Assembly (NCBI GenBank): GCA_023935145.1
Contig: CM043698.1
Location: 85,659,001-85,723,000 of the forward strand
Length of the DNA stretch: 64,000 nt
Direction of reading: 5' to 3'
DNA from: Bretschneidera sinensis
Lineage: Eukaryota; Streptophyta; Magnoliopsida; Brassicales; Akaniaceae
The position numbers and the translations under genes were made by a program. The notes beneath the pieces are model-generated. The model saw only the letters and a program-made list of their open reading frames with translations. It did not search any database and was not told the origin of the DNA. The first letter of the stretch is position 1, and each line of letters begins with the position of its first letter. Below, piece after piece: positions 44,554 to 57,700 of the stretch.

Positions 44554-47030
44554 TCTATACTACACATTTTTACATACTTGTAACCTCTTTCAATATATTA
44601 AACAACTCTTTAAAATCAACCAGACTTCTTTGATTACAATTAACTTGAAATCTTTCTACAAAGTAAACTATAACAAAAAGTTAGACTCTCCAAGAGAACT
44701 CAAGAGGTGAGGATGTCGTGGATGAGGATCTTACAAGGAATTTCCTTCAACTTTAATCTCAAGTCTTCTGCCACTTTCTTGAAAAGTTAGTAAAAGGGAA
44801 AGGGTGAGCTAAAAAGCTCAGGGAGAGTACATCTTACTAAAAGTAATCGTTTTGAGGTTTAAATTCTTTGTTTCCAAATCTTGTCATATAAATCTCCTTT
44901 TATATGTATAAGTGTTATAAGACTTTTGTCTATACTTCCAATTTACTTTCTTCATTTCATATTTCAAAGGAAACAATCATTACAACAACACTGATATTTT
45001 TAATTATCATATAGCTTATGATTTGTATCTTAATCCACATATAACATAAGATTTTCCATTCATGATCTACATCCATCCCAATAGTTTTCAATTCACAATA
45101 ATTGATATTTTAATACTCTTCACCGAGTCATTCACATTACATACTCCTCATGGGCCAATTTCATCAAATGTCCATTATTCATGGAATGAATGCAATGTGA
45201 TGCATGATTAGTTCTTTACTCATTTTATATTATTTCATTTTCCCTTCATTGGCCAATTTCAACACATGCCCTTCATTGGGCTAATCATATAACAACTGGG
45301 ATGTCTCCCCACGTACTGATACATCTCAATAATATCATCACAATATCAGCGTCAATTCCATTTTCGGCCTCACCCAACACTCCCCCTCGTTAGACGGATG
45401 TTTTCGACCTTACACAACACTCCCCCTCATTAGATGGATCATGAAATGGCTCATGCAATTCATGATCCAACAATGTCTAAGTAAACATACATCAACCAAT
45501 CACATCACTAATTAATAACAACTTAAACAATCACTTTCATTACAATTAAATACATAACAATTTCTCAAACATAATCACACCAGATCATTTCTAAACTCGT
45601 ATCTCAACATACATATACAATTGTTATAACATTACTCTTTATCATTTCCATACTAAAATCTTATATGCTCACCTTTTTTATCATATTTATATAGTACTCA
45701 TAACACTACTATTTATAATTTTACATTCAGTCATATTTTAACATTTGATTTTCCCTTGTACTAATTGTTACACTTACTAAAAGTAAGATGAAACTCACCT
45801 CGTACATTCTCCATAACTAATCTCAAACTACTCCCTTTGTTCTTTAATGGTATCTGCCTCTTGTACCTAGGGATGAAACAACATCTAACCCCATCATTAT
45901 CAATTATTATTGAATACTAGGAACCAAAGGTATTTTCACACTTTAAATATTAAGAGCGCACTTTGCACGAAACCAAAAATCAAAGAAATTGAGGCATTAA
46001 GCTTTTTTTCAAATCATTTACTTTGAATCTCAAAAAAAAAAATTAATTTTCATGAATAATAATACTTTTAAAGGAGTTTTAATCATACTTCAAATTTATA
46101 TAAACATTAAAATCACTTTGGAAAGCTTTCACATTCAAAAAATGAAAGAAAAAGTCAAATTTTAAATTAATAAAAAATCAACATGATCCAGTTGATTGGG
46201 TACCTGATCCAATTGACTAGGAAAAAGTCCAAAAGATTTTGCCACATGATCTAGTCGACTGAACACATGAGCTAATTGACTGGGTCCTTCCAAAACAACC
46301 CAAAACCCCGATCCAGTCGACTGGGTCCCCTGACAACAACAATTTTCTTCATGAAAATTCATTTGTTTCTCCAAATTTCTCTTGATTTCAAAAGTTCTTT
46401 TCAATTATTCAAATATATAAGTTTCTAAAGGTTTAAATTCAAAAAGTTAACACTATCAAAGAGAAAATTTGAACTCAAAACTCTCAAACCAACCAACTTT
46501 GCACAAAACCCATCTTTTTGAAACAAATCTTTTTTTCAAACATCTTCTTAAGAAAATCCTTTAAATTCAAACTTCAAAACTCAAATCTTTGATGTATTAA
46601 ATATGCTTGATATGTAGAAAGAAAGAAAAAAAAAAGCTTTTACCTTAAGCTTTAACAAGAAATTATCCAACTTTTCCTTTTTCTTCTTCTTCTTTTCCTT
46701 CCTTTCTTCCTTTTTCTCGGCCATTCTAGACAATTCTAGTACAAATGTTGGTTTCTCTCCCTATCTCTTCCTATTTATGAGCAAACTCTCTTTATTGCAA
46801 AACTAGCCCTCCATTCTATAACTCTTTCACACCTACCCCAGACACTTTAAAATTCCAAAAGTTCCCTCAAACAAATTTTTATTATCAATCTTACTTTAAT
46901 TACTTGATTCTAAGTTCCATAAATCCAAGTAAAAATTATTTATGACTCAAAACTAAACAGGTAGATACTTTATGTGTTGAAGAGAAAAACCCAAAATTAA
47001 AATATTTTAATAGAAATAATGGGTTCTACA
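44554..47030 (-). mobile_element. Family K LTR remnant 2
   Basis: The LTR starts TGTAGAACCC at 47030 on the minus strand and contains AGTCGACTG-type motifs (46190-46325) and GGCCCATGAGG-type units (about 45120-45290). It is cut off at 44553 by the Harbinger-like copy. No coding sequence. Confidence 0.6.
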
Positions 47031-47763
47031 ACAGATGATATAAAGGCCTACCTTATAAAGCTAATAATATTCAAATGAAAACCAAACCTGAAAATTATGG
47101 CTAAAAGACATATATATGACTTTCTCTCTTTCCATCATATGTTGTTTCTTTCTCTCTGTGGTTGAGATCAGCTATGGAGTTTTGATTCAACATGTTATGA
47201 AAGATAGAAAATGGAATTTGCCTTATGTGAAGAGGTTACTAAAACGACTAAGGCTTCATTGTTTGCTTCTTCTTCTTTTTTTCAATTTTAATGGAGAAAA
47301 TCTCCATGTTTGTGGTTCACTTGAATTACTTTACGATCTTTCTTTCATATTCTCATAAAGTATCATTTTAAGTATGAAGTATGTAAATTCCTAAAAAAAA
47401 ATTAAGTTTTCTGCTTCTTAACAACAATCATCGAGGTCATATTTTGGAACCAATTATGATGATGAATAGTAGAAAGGTAATATAGTCCTTTAAATTTTTA
47501 TCCTATTTTAATACCAATACACCAGTCCTATTTTATTATCAATACACCAACCCTATAAATCAAACGTAAGATTAAAATAATGCCACTTTAATCCTTAATT
47601 TATAATCATATAAGGACTAATATCCCATTTGCAAAACGATTGAGAGAAGACAAATAAGTGGTGTTGGAAGGAGAAACTTAGGTTATATGTGATCGCAGAT
47701 TGTTTACCTATTTATAGAAGTGAAATGATGCCAAAACACTTTCAAAAAGTCTCAGATATTATT
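47031..47763. other. AT-rich intergenic DNA
   Basis: An 80-codon frame at 47116 is hydrophobic and unrecognised. I see no gene. Confidence 0.4.
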
Positions 47764-48021
47764 GGCATGTTTGGTTTATGAATTAAACCTGGGTTATCTT
47801 AAATCAAAATATTATTTGTAATTTAGTGAGTAGACCATTTTACCACAAACTCCCAGGTTTCAGTGTTGAGTGGAAAGGAAAAAAAACGGTAGCAGTGTTG
47901 GTTGGGTGGATGGGTAGTTTTGTCATATCGCACATTTAGTCACTAAAGGATGCACACATATCGTCAATTTCAACGCAGATTTAATACAAGACTGCTTTAA
48001 TGCAGTCATCCAAACCGGGCC
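47764..48021. mobile_element. Tourist-like MITE (258 bp)
   Basis: The left end reads GGCATGTTTGG and the right end, reverse-complemented, GGCCCGGTTTGG. TAT adjoins both ends within one base. It contains no coding sequence. Confidence 0.5.
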
Positions 48022-48309
48022 TATGTATCTAATAATCGTCGAAGTTTGAATTTGTTCAACCCTAAATTGAAAAACAATTAACAAAAGTATCCTAGATTGA
48101 AATTTAGTCTTAAGTCCTACTCTTTCTGTCAAAATTTATAAAGCTCAGTTAAGCTCTATAAAAACCCTACCCGAAAAATCCCTACAGTATGGCAATGGAC
48201 CACTCTTTTTGGCTCCAAAGGACATAGCTCTTTGCCATCCATCCGGCTTTTGATAATCAGATTTGGTTTCCTAGTTCTAGTAAGGTGAGCCCATAAATTT
48301 AGAGGTGGA

Positions 48310-48605
48310 AAAATCTAACCCAACCCAAAAATCTGACTCGATTAACTCGAAACTTGACCCACCCGAAACCCAAAAACATATTAAAATAAAGTGACCCGAA
48401 CACAAGACACTTGAAACCCAATATGACCCATGCCCAAAATGACTCGAAACTTGAAATGACCCGAACCCAAATGACCCAAAACCCAAAATGACCCGAGCCA
48501 GAAACAACTTGAAACCTGAAATGACTCGAATCCGAACAACTTGAAACCCGAGAGAATCCGAACCCGACTTAACCTGAAACCCAAAATAACCCAACTGAAA
48601 AACCC
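48310..48605. repeat. Degenerate minisatellite of ACCCGAAAC/TGACCCGAA units
   Basis: About 25 variants of CCCGAA or CTCGAA in direct order. It matches the character of 22950-23235. Confidence 0.7.
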
Positions 48606-49035
48606 GAATTAAATTGATTTTTTTAACAAAAGTATTTTTTTTTTGGTTAAATTAATGGTAGTTAAAGTAGAAATTGTTATCTCACTATCTCATATATAGT
48701 CATTATTATAACTAAAATGGGGGTAAACACTTAACTGATGGTGGTAAAGTTGGAATAAAGCAGCAACTGCTCATAGAAATTGGGTTTAAATATTTCTAGG
48801 GCTTCAAATGGGTTGTAGTTTAGAGCAAACGGATCAAGTCTGATAGATATGGTACGTATTTCGGTTCAGATACCCATTTCTAATAAAACCAACCCGAATA
48901 GGGTTTATTTTTTGGTACTTTATTTTTTAAGAGATGACTTTGTCTACTTTTTAATATCACATTTTAATATAAATTGTTATAATTTAATTTTATAATCTAG
49001 AGATTGATTAATAATCTAAGAAAATGAATCAAAAG
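48606..49035. other. AT-rich intergenic DNA
   Basis: No gene or clear repeat recognised. Confidence 0.4.
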
Positions 49036-49040
49036 AGATT

Positions 49041-49788
49041 TGTGGGAAAATCACCTTCTTACGGAATCCCAGGTGGTGATCTTCCAAACACCCAAGTCTT
49101 GAATGACTTGTAATAAACAGCAATCAGACCAATCAAATAAAGAACACAAGCAATTGTTATCGAGGTTCGGCAATGTGCCTACGTCCCCGTGAGCTCCTCC
49201 GAGCTCTCTGCACTAAATCAATGGAGTTCTTACAATTACAGCAATACCTTTTCAAGAACCCTCTTGTTTTTGAAGAATGAAATAAGAGAAAAAGAAAGTG
49301 ATAAGAACTAAGTGTTTCCCTGGAATTTTCCCAAGAAAATTCCAATTACAAAGCGCTTGAATCCCCAATCTTGACTACTCTCTCTCTAAACAACCAGCCT
49401 CTCTTGAATGAGTCTCTCTTGTGTTTAGTGTTTTTGCACTCTCACACACCATATGTTCTATTTCACACACATTCACACACTCTCTATGTTATTGCTCCTA
49501 GATGATCCTTTATATAGTGCAACCACTTCTTGAACCAATCTTGAAGACAATCTCAACCTTTAGATCTTGAGGACCAATCAATCATAGCCATTCAACAAGT
49601 CTAAGTGATCCTATGCATTTTAATCAAGCCCCATGCACCAGGAGAAGAGTGCTGAAAATTGGCATCAGGTGTGCCTGGAGCCACTGCACACACCTCCCTG
49701 GACTTCCCCCTTTGCTGGTGGCTGCGGTGCACACTTGGACCTGATGCTGAACTCTTCAACCCGCTTAATCTTTAGACAAATACCAACA
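49041..49788 (-). repeat. 3' LTR of element H (748 bp)
   Basis: Preceded on the minus strand by the purine-rich CAAAGGTAGAGAT. TATATAAA is at 49509-49516. Confidence 0.9.
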
Positions 49789-49869
49789 ATCTCTACCTTT
49801 GTCTAAGCGATTAAACCCGAACCCATTGTGCAGAGAACTCAGGATCCAAACTCAACTTGAGTCACCATA

Positions 49870-52800
49870 TCAACCGAATCCAATCCTAAGAAGTCCAAGG
49901 CAATGATTGAACTTACTTAGAGGTAGAACTTTAGTACCTACATCTGTAGGTTTTTCTTCCGTTGCGACTTTGTCCACATGAATGCATCATTTCGTAACAT
50001 TTTCCCAAATGAAATGATATCGAACATCCATATGCTTAGTCCTCTCATGGAACACTGGGTTCCTACACAGATGCAACACACTTTGGCTCTCCGAATACAC
50101 CACCACCTGCTCTTTTAGGACCTTCAACTCTTCCAACAACCCTTTGCACCACACAACCTCCTTTATAGCTTCCGTAGCTGCTATGTACTCTGCCTCGGTT
50201 GTTGAGAGTGCTACCACCGGCTGCAACTGAGCCTTCAAGTACCTCAGTAACCACTTCATCCCAAGCTAAAGCTTCTTTTTAGGATTACTCACAAATCTGC
50301 TGAGAACACTAATTGCCTGAGAAATGTCAGGTCTAGTGCTTACCATCATGAACATGACTTATCCAACCGCACTAGAGAAAGGGACCTGTTCCATTTTTTT
50401 CTTCTCCTCCTCATCCATTCTAAGACATTGTTCACTAGAGAACTTGAAATGACCAGCAAGGGGAATCTTCACTGGTTTACCATCTTCCATAGAAAACTTA
50501 GACATCACATTTTCTATGTAGGAATACTGAGAAACCTTCAACCTGTTTCTCTCCCTTTCCCGAATTATTTTCATCCCAAGGATCTATTGTGGATGATCAA
50601 GATCCTTCATCTCAAGCTCCTCACTGAGTTGAGATTTCAACCTTTCTATCATGTCCCTACTATTATCAACCAACAACATATCATCAGCATAGATGAGGAT
50701 ACTCACTATTTCCTCCACCTTGTGAACCGGTGAAAAAATTTCTGTGAAATCTATGCCTTCTCTTTATATGAACCCCTTCGCCACCAGCCTAGCCTTATTC
50801 CAGACTTTATCTCCTGGAGGGTTCCCTTCTTTGATCTTGTAAGTGCACTTACAATGCACAACTCTCTGTTTTCCTGGTTTGGGCCCCAATTTCCAATAGT
50901 TATTCTCCCTCAAAGAATGCATTTCCTCCTCCATAGCTAGCTTCCATCTTGACGAATCCTTACATCCTATGGCATCAATGTAAGTTTCAGGTTCACTCCC
51001 TCCTATTAAATAAGGAGTTGCTACAATAGCATCCGCAAAACCTTATCTCAAAGGTTGTCTGACCAACCTTCTTTCCCGGTCCCTTGTGAGCTGATAGTCA
51101 TTCTGACTTGCTACATCATCCCCTACTAGTTCAGCCTCCTCACGAGTGTCCTAAGCTTGGCCTTCATCAATGGGCTCTACCTGGCCCGAACCCTCTTACC
51201 TTCCTTGCTCTGCCTAAACTAAATTTTCCTTGATACTATGCTCCACAAATACCGGGCTGGTTTGCCCACTATGCCCTGCAGGGTTAGTTTTCTCCAAATA
51301 GGGAAATAAATGCTCATTAAAAATGACATCCCTACTTATTATGAGTTTAGTTTCTTTTAGCTCTAAGGACCATAACCTATACCCCTTTAACCCCATATCC
51401 TAGAAGCACACACTTTCTATACCTTGGGCTAAGTTTATCATCATTTTGATGTGCATACGCAACACACCCAAAAGTCATAAAGTTGCCTAACTCATGGGGT
51501 TTTCCACTTCATATCTCCTCGGGAGTCTTAAGGTCCACAGCCCAAAAGGGTGATCTATTAACGAAATACGTAGCAGTAGATATTGTTTCCCCCCAAAAAC
51601 ATTTGGGTAATCCGGATCCTATAATCCGGCACCTAACCTTTTCCATAAAGGATCTTATTCATCCTTTCAGGAACTCCATTTTGCTGAGAGGTTTTCACAA
51701 CCGTTCTATGTCTTAGAATCCCAATTAACTTACAGAATTGATCAAGTTCCTTGTTAAAAAATTCTAAGCCATTATCGGTTCTTAAAACCTTAACTATCCT
51801 GCCCTTTTGAGTTTCTTCTAGCTTTTTCCACACCACAAATTTATTAAAAGCATCTGATTTATTTTTAAGCAAATAAACCCAAACCTTTCTAGAATAATCA
51901 TCAATTAAAGATATAAAGTAAAGATTACCTCCTTGTGTTGGTGTTCTTGCTGGCCCCCAAAGATCAACATGAATGCAGTCAAGAATGCCATTTGATTTGT
52001 GCACTCCGGTGTTGAAGATAACCCGATGTTGCTTCCTAAAAACACAGCTCTTGCAGAAATCGAGTTTTTATACCTTGTCACCATCAAATAATCTATCCTT
52101 GCTGAGAACTTGCAAGCCCTTTTCGCTCATGTGACCCAAGCAATTGTGCCAAAGAACCGTCTTATCTATCTCAGCCATCAAGCTTGCTGCTTGATCCTTC
52201 ATGTCCGTGTCTCCATTTATCTCATAGAGACTATCCTTCATTGCTGCTTTGATCACTATCAAAGATCTCTTGGTTACCTTGATCTTTCTTCCCTCTTCCT
52301 TGTATGTGTACACCATGGAATCTAGCTGCCCCAATGATATCAAATTTCTTCTTAACTCTGGAAGATATCTCACATTCTGCAGCAGCCTTGTAACTCCATC
52401 AAATATCCTCAACTAGATGTCTCTCGTGCCCCTCACTTGGCAAGAAGTATCGTTCCCCAGGAAAACCTTTCTCTCATCGGTTTTCTTGAAATTCTTGAAC
52501 CAGTCCCGGTGAGGACATATATGATAAGTGCACCCTGAATCCAAGATCCATCTCTCGCTGCCTTCTTACCACTTGCTCACATTTGAGCACACAACAAGAA
52601 TATCGTCTTACTATTCTCCCTTGGCAACCGAAGCCTCTCCATCATTGGTTTGGCTTTTTCCTCTCTCATCCCTCATCATCTTTTTGCAATCTTTCTTAAA
52701 ATGATCCTCCTTATGGCAATAGTAGCATCTCTTTCCTCCAAAGCTCAGTCTAGAGTGCGCTCTCCCATGGCTTTATCCTCTACCTTGTGGTTTGTCTTGG

Positions 52801-53439
52801 TAATAGCCATTATGTTGCTGCCATACCGAGTTACTGGCCTTTCTCTAACGAACAGCCCTTCTTCACTTGATGCTTCCCTCATCTTGGCTTTGAAATCATA
52901 AGCCCTTATAGCATTGATCCCAATTTCCTTAGTTAGTGTATTTCTTCTATATTCAATAGTATTAATCAAACTTTCAAAATAATCAGGAAGAGAATTCAAC
53001 AACATAACAGCCAATTGTTCATCCAGGAATGTTATACTACAACTAGCCAAATCCTGAACTAGTTTATTAAACACATCAAGATTATCTTGCAACTCTTTAT
53101 CAGGATCCATTTTAAAAGCAAAGATTCATTTTAGAAGATAAATCTTATTAAGGAGAGTCTTGGTAAGAAACAACTCATCTAGTTTCTTCCAAATGAAAGC
53201 TGGATCTTCTGAGTCTCCACACTTCTAGTCACACTATCCGACATGTGCAGAAAGATGGTGTTGTACGCTATCTTCTTCATCTCATTCTGCTGGACCTCCA
53301 TGGTACTTGCTGGAAAAATGTCATATTCTCTAATCGCCAAGTCCACCTTTTATTGCATAAGAACCGTTTTGATTTTCCACTTCCAAAGGGCAAAGTATCT
53401 CTTTCCATCAAAGTTCTCACCAATGAAGTTTGAACCCAT
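49870..53439 (-). pseudogene. gag-pol pseudogene of element H
   Basis: Starts MGSNF at 53439. Recognisable on the minus strand: gag (53110-52745), knuckle region near 52680-52730, protease-region block (52412-52068), integrase (52004-51633; HVDLWGPA, RTDNGLEF, QQNGVPERMN), RT (about 51000-50359; the catalytic motif reads YADD, where F has YVDD) and RNase H (50259-49870). RNase H has lost roughly 45 residues between WLLRYLK and AQLQPVV, including the first catalytic Asp. DSQS is changed to ESQS. Multiple stops and frameshifts. Confidence 0.9.
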
Positions 53440-53672
53440 CTTGCAGAGAAAATCCCAGATTTATACAGCACCCACAATTTCTTTCTAACTTTTAAACCTC
53501 AAGAAGACGATCAAATCTTGAAAACAACACCATCCGAACCTCAAGAATACGATTAGATCTTGATCTCAGTACCGTTCTTGAATCACCCAAGAAGTTTTCT
53601 TTGATTCTTGGAGTCTTGCTCCAATACTCGCCAATCCTGGCACTGTTCTGGCTCTGATACCCTCTCACCAAA

Positions 53673-53684
53673 GCTCTGATACCA
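53673..53684 (-). other. Primer binding site of element H (initiator tRNA-Met)
   Basis: A perfect TGGTATCAGAGC on the minus strand, one base inside the LTR. A second GTATCAGAGC lies 22 bp further in (53650-53659). Confidence 0.93.
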
Positions 53685-53685
53685 C

Positions 53686-54488
53686 TGTTGGAAAATCACC
53701 TTCTTATGGAATCCCAGGTGGTGATCTTCCAAACACCTAGGTCTTGAATGACTTGTAATAAGCAACAATCAAACCAATCAAATAAAGAACATAAGCAATT
53801 TTTATCGAGGTTCGGCAATGTGCCTATGTCCCCGTGAGCTCCTCCGAGCTCTCTGCACTAAATCAATGGAGTTCTTACAATTACAGCAACACCTCTTTAA
53901 GAACCCTCTTGTTCTTGAAGAACGAAAAAAGAGGAAAATAAAGTGATAAGAACTAAGTGTTTCCCTTGAATTTTCCCCAAGAAAATTCCAATTATAAAGC
54001 CCTTGAATCCCCACACTACTCTCTCTCTAAACAACCAGCCTCTCTTGAATGAGTCTCTCTTGTGTTTAGTGCCTTTGCACTCTCATACACTATGTGTTCT
54101 ATTTCACACACATTAACACACTCTTTATGTTATTGCTCCTAGATGATCCTTTATATAGTGCAACCACTTCTTGAACCAATCTTGAAGACAATCTCAACCC
54201 TTAGATCTTGAAGACCAATCAATCATAGCCCTTCAACAAGTCTAAGTGATCCTGTGCGTTTTCATTAAGCCCCACATACCAAGAGAAGAGTGCTAAAAAT
54301 TGGCATCAGGTATGCCTGGAGCCGTGACCTAAAACAGGGCAGGCCGCGGCTCACAACAGGGCATACAACCTCCAGGTCTTCATCCTTGCTGGGCGCCGCG
54401 GCATGGGGGAGGCTATGCCATAGTGCACACCTACCTGGATCTGATGCTGAACTCTTCAACCCGTTTAATCCTTAGACAAATACCAACA
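53686..54488 (-). repeat. 5' LTR of element H (803 bp)
   Basis: TATATAAA is at 54150-54157. Contains a GC-rich stretch (about 54320-54425) that differs from the 3' LTR and explains the length difference. Confidence 0.9.
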
Positions 54489-54493
54489 AGATT

Positions 54494-54709
54494 AAATTCA
54501 ATTAATCCCTAAAAGTCAAAAACCCTAAACCCTAAAATGACAATGCTAATTTCAATAGTACACATAAATAATTTAATTTTAAAATGTGAAAGTATTTTTT
54601 TTTGTTATATTTTATGGTAAAATATGCATGATCACATAAATTTCGTATTTCAAAAATAAATTTTAGTTATTATAGATTAATCATTCACCCATGCAATGCA
54701 CATGGTTAT
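54494..54709. other. AT-rich spacer
   Basis: Nothing recognisable apart from two telomere-like CCCTAAA units near 54520. Confidence 0.4.
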
Positions 54710-57700
54710 TGTAGAGACCAATATTTTAAACTGGAATATTTTAATTTTGGATTTTTCGCCTTCACGCATGAAAGTGTATACCTGTTCAATTTTGAGTAAT
54801 AAATTTTACTTGGTTGTATAGAGCTTAGAGACAAGTAAATAGAGAAATTTGGCATTAAAATATTTGTGTTGGGGAGTATTTGCATTTTATAAATTTTTGG
54901 GTAAGTATTGAAAGAGTTATACAGTAGAAGGATAGTTTTTTGTTTTAGAAAAGTTTTATGGTAGAAAATAAAAAAAAGGTGTAAGCGAAGGGATGTGAGT
55001 GCAATTGAGGGAGAATTTGGTTATATAAAGGGGAAAGGAAATTATATGTTTCCTTAGAAGGGTCTAGAGAGACTGAGAGAGAGGAAAAAAAAAAGAGAAA
55101 ATAGAAGAAAAGAGAAAGAAAGGGAAGAGAAAGAGAAAGAGAGGAAGAAGAAGAAGAGAAAAGGGAAGGAAAATGAAAGTTTTTGGCAAAGCTTAAGCTA
55201 AAAACTTTTGCCTTACTTCTTCTTGTTTAATCTTGCATGTTTAGTTAATTAAGATTTGAGTTGGGATTTTAAAATTCCAAGTGTTCTTGAAAAGGTATAA
55301 GAAAAATTGGTATATGTACAAAGTGTGTTAACTAAATGATTTTGAGTTCAATTTCTCTCTTAGGTAGTGTTAAATCTTTCATTTAGAACCCTTGAGAACT
55401 TATGTTTGATTTGATTTGAAAGTCCCATGAGAGATAAGGGTTTTGGTTTGAAGAAAAAGGTGTTTTTTGCCCTAAAATTTTCAGATTTTGCGACCAGATA
55501 ATCGACTGTGAAACTCTCTGGACCTTGGACAGTCGACTGTGAAACTTTCTGGGCAGCCTATAGTCGACTGCCTAAGAGGGACAGCTGATTTTTTGAGCCC
55601 CTGAACCTATTTTTCAGCTTTTTCTTCAAAAATTAGTGACTTTTATTGGAGTATTTCAATCCTAAACTTCTCCAAGTGTACTATGAGTTTGAATACATGT
55701 TAAAGTTTTAAAATTTAAGATCTTGAAGGGATTCCTTTGGTTTTAAAATATATTTGTAATACTCGTATTCGTAAATATAAAGTTAGAGAGGATGTTGTAA
55801 AGGAGTGGTAAACCGTAATGGTTTAGGTGGAGGTAAGAAATCTTAAGACTAAAATTAAGTTGACTTGTGTTTGAACGTTGTGTGAAAATGGTGTGGTTTG
55901 GAATGAATTTAGGATCGTAAATTTCCATGGTAATACCTTTTAATGAGAACTATGAGTATGAAATGCTTTGAGATAATGAAGCATTTTGATTGATATATTG
56001 GTTGTATGTATAAATGTATTAGTACATGGTTGATAGTTTGACAATGATGTGGAAAAGAGAAAATTGTGAAAAGGTCTTTTTAAAGAGTTTTAATTACTTG
56101 AAAATCTTACTTTGATATATATACACACACACACGTGCGCATAACCCTTGATAAAATGCTAATGAGATTCTAATCAAAGGATTTGGAGTTTTTGTTAAGA
56201 ATGATTTCCCATGTTATGAGCAGAATGGGTTGCACTGAGTCATGTATGGATGTTTCTTTTAATGAATTCTTTTTATGTCATACATGTTAAAGATTTTAGG
56301 AAATGTTAATGGTATGAATACCTTGTGATGTCTGACCTAGGTAGTCTCTATTATTTATATTATAAAATGAAATAGATGAATCTATGAATGAGAAGTTAGT
56401 GTGTTCATATTCGGGGCTGAATATGAGAAGGAAGAGTTGAGTGGATATCAAAAATGAAATATTTTAAAAAGTTCGGGTTGTGAAATCATTTAGAAATGGT
56501 GGGAAGTTCAAATAGTTAGACAATTTTATCAATTCATAGAAAGTATAGATATATTGTTAATAAGAGAGACTTAAGAAGGGTGATTAAAGTTCAAGCAAGA
56601 GTATAGATAGACTTCTAAGTATAACATGGGAGTAAGAATGAATTATTGGAAAAATGGTTGGCATAAAGAATAAAATATAATTGGATGTGGTTAAAGTTAG
56701 ACAAGAGGAATAATCTAAGAGAAACAAAAATGGTAACAAATTAAGTATTGAGGATGAATGGTCGATAGAAAAATGAACATTGCTTACTATGTAGAAAGAG
56801 TTTTTAATAAAGTATAATGGAGTCTACTAAAATGGTGAATTTGATCATTATAGTATTTATAGCTGGTTGTCATCGATGGATAAAAAGATCGAGATGATAG
56901 TAAATAAGAGGTTTAGCCCTTTGAACAACAATTTTTTATGAAAATGAAGAAGGATTATGGTTAGGATATTCGATGATGTAAAATAGATTTGGAATAGTGC
57001 TAATCCCTATAATTATGTGAAAACTTGATCAAGGAAAATTCAGGGACGAAATTTTATTAGTGGGGGAGAAGTGAAGAGATTGTTATTTTAATTTTGAAGT
57101 TTTCACCTTGACGCGTGAAAGTGTGTACTTGTTCAATTTTGAGTAACAATAAATTATACTTGGTTGTGTAGAGCTTAGATACAAGTAAATAAAGAAAGTT
57201 GGTATTAAAAAACTTGTGTTGGGGAGCTTTTGAAGTTTCTAGAAATGTTTGGGTAAGTAATGAAAGAGTTATAAAGTGGGAGGATAGTTTTATGTTTTAG
57301 AAAAGTCTTTTGGTAGAAAATAAAAGAAGGTGTAAGAGAAGGGATGTGTGTGCAATTGAGGGAAAATTTGGCTATATAAAGGGGAAAGAAAATCATATTT
57401 TTCCTTGAAAGGGTCTAGAGAGACCGAGAGAGGGGAAGAGAGAGAGAAATGAAAGAAAAAAGAGAAAATAGAAGAAAATAGAAAGAAATAGAAGAGAAAG
57501 AGTGAGAATGAGAGGAAGAAAATGAAGAGAAAAATGAAGGAAAATGAAAGTTTTTGGCAAAGCTTAAGGTAAAAACTTTTGCCTTACTTCTTCTTATTTA
57601 ATCATGCATGTTTAGTAGAATAAGATTTGGGTTGGAATTTTGAAAATCCAAGTGTTCTTGGGAAAAGTTTAAGAAATATGGGTTTATGTACAAAGTGTGT

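Larger units (their letters stand above)
49041..54488 (-). mobile_element. Element H: Ty1/copia retrotransposon, duplication AGATT
   Basis: Flanked by AGATT at 49036-49040 and 54489-54493. The LTRs read TGTTGGTATT to CCAACA (5') or CCCACA (3'). It has an initiator-Met primer site and a gag-pol remnant on the minus strand. Related to F, but its LTRs are shorter. Confidence 0.95.

Noticed and set aside
47116..47358. 80-codon hydrophobic frame
   Set aside because: No start context, homology or conserved pattern recognised; probably chance in AT-rich DNA.
53673..53684. tRNA gene fragment
   Set aside because: It is a primer binding site only; no tRNA body is present at any TGGTATCAGAGC or TGGCGCCGTTG site.
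54518..54536. Two CCCTAAA units, telomere-like
   Set aside because: Only two copies in AT-rich DNA; not evidence of an interstitial telomere.
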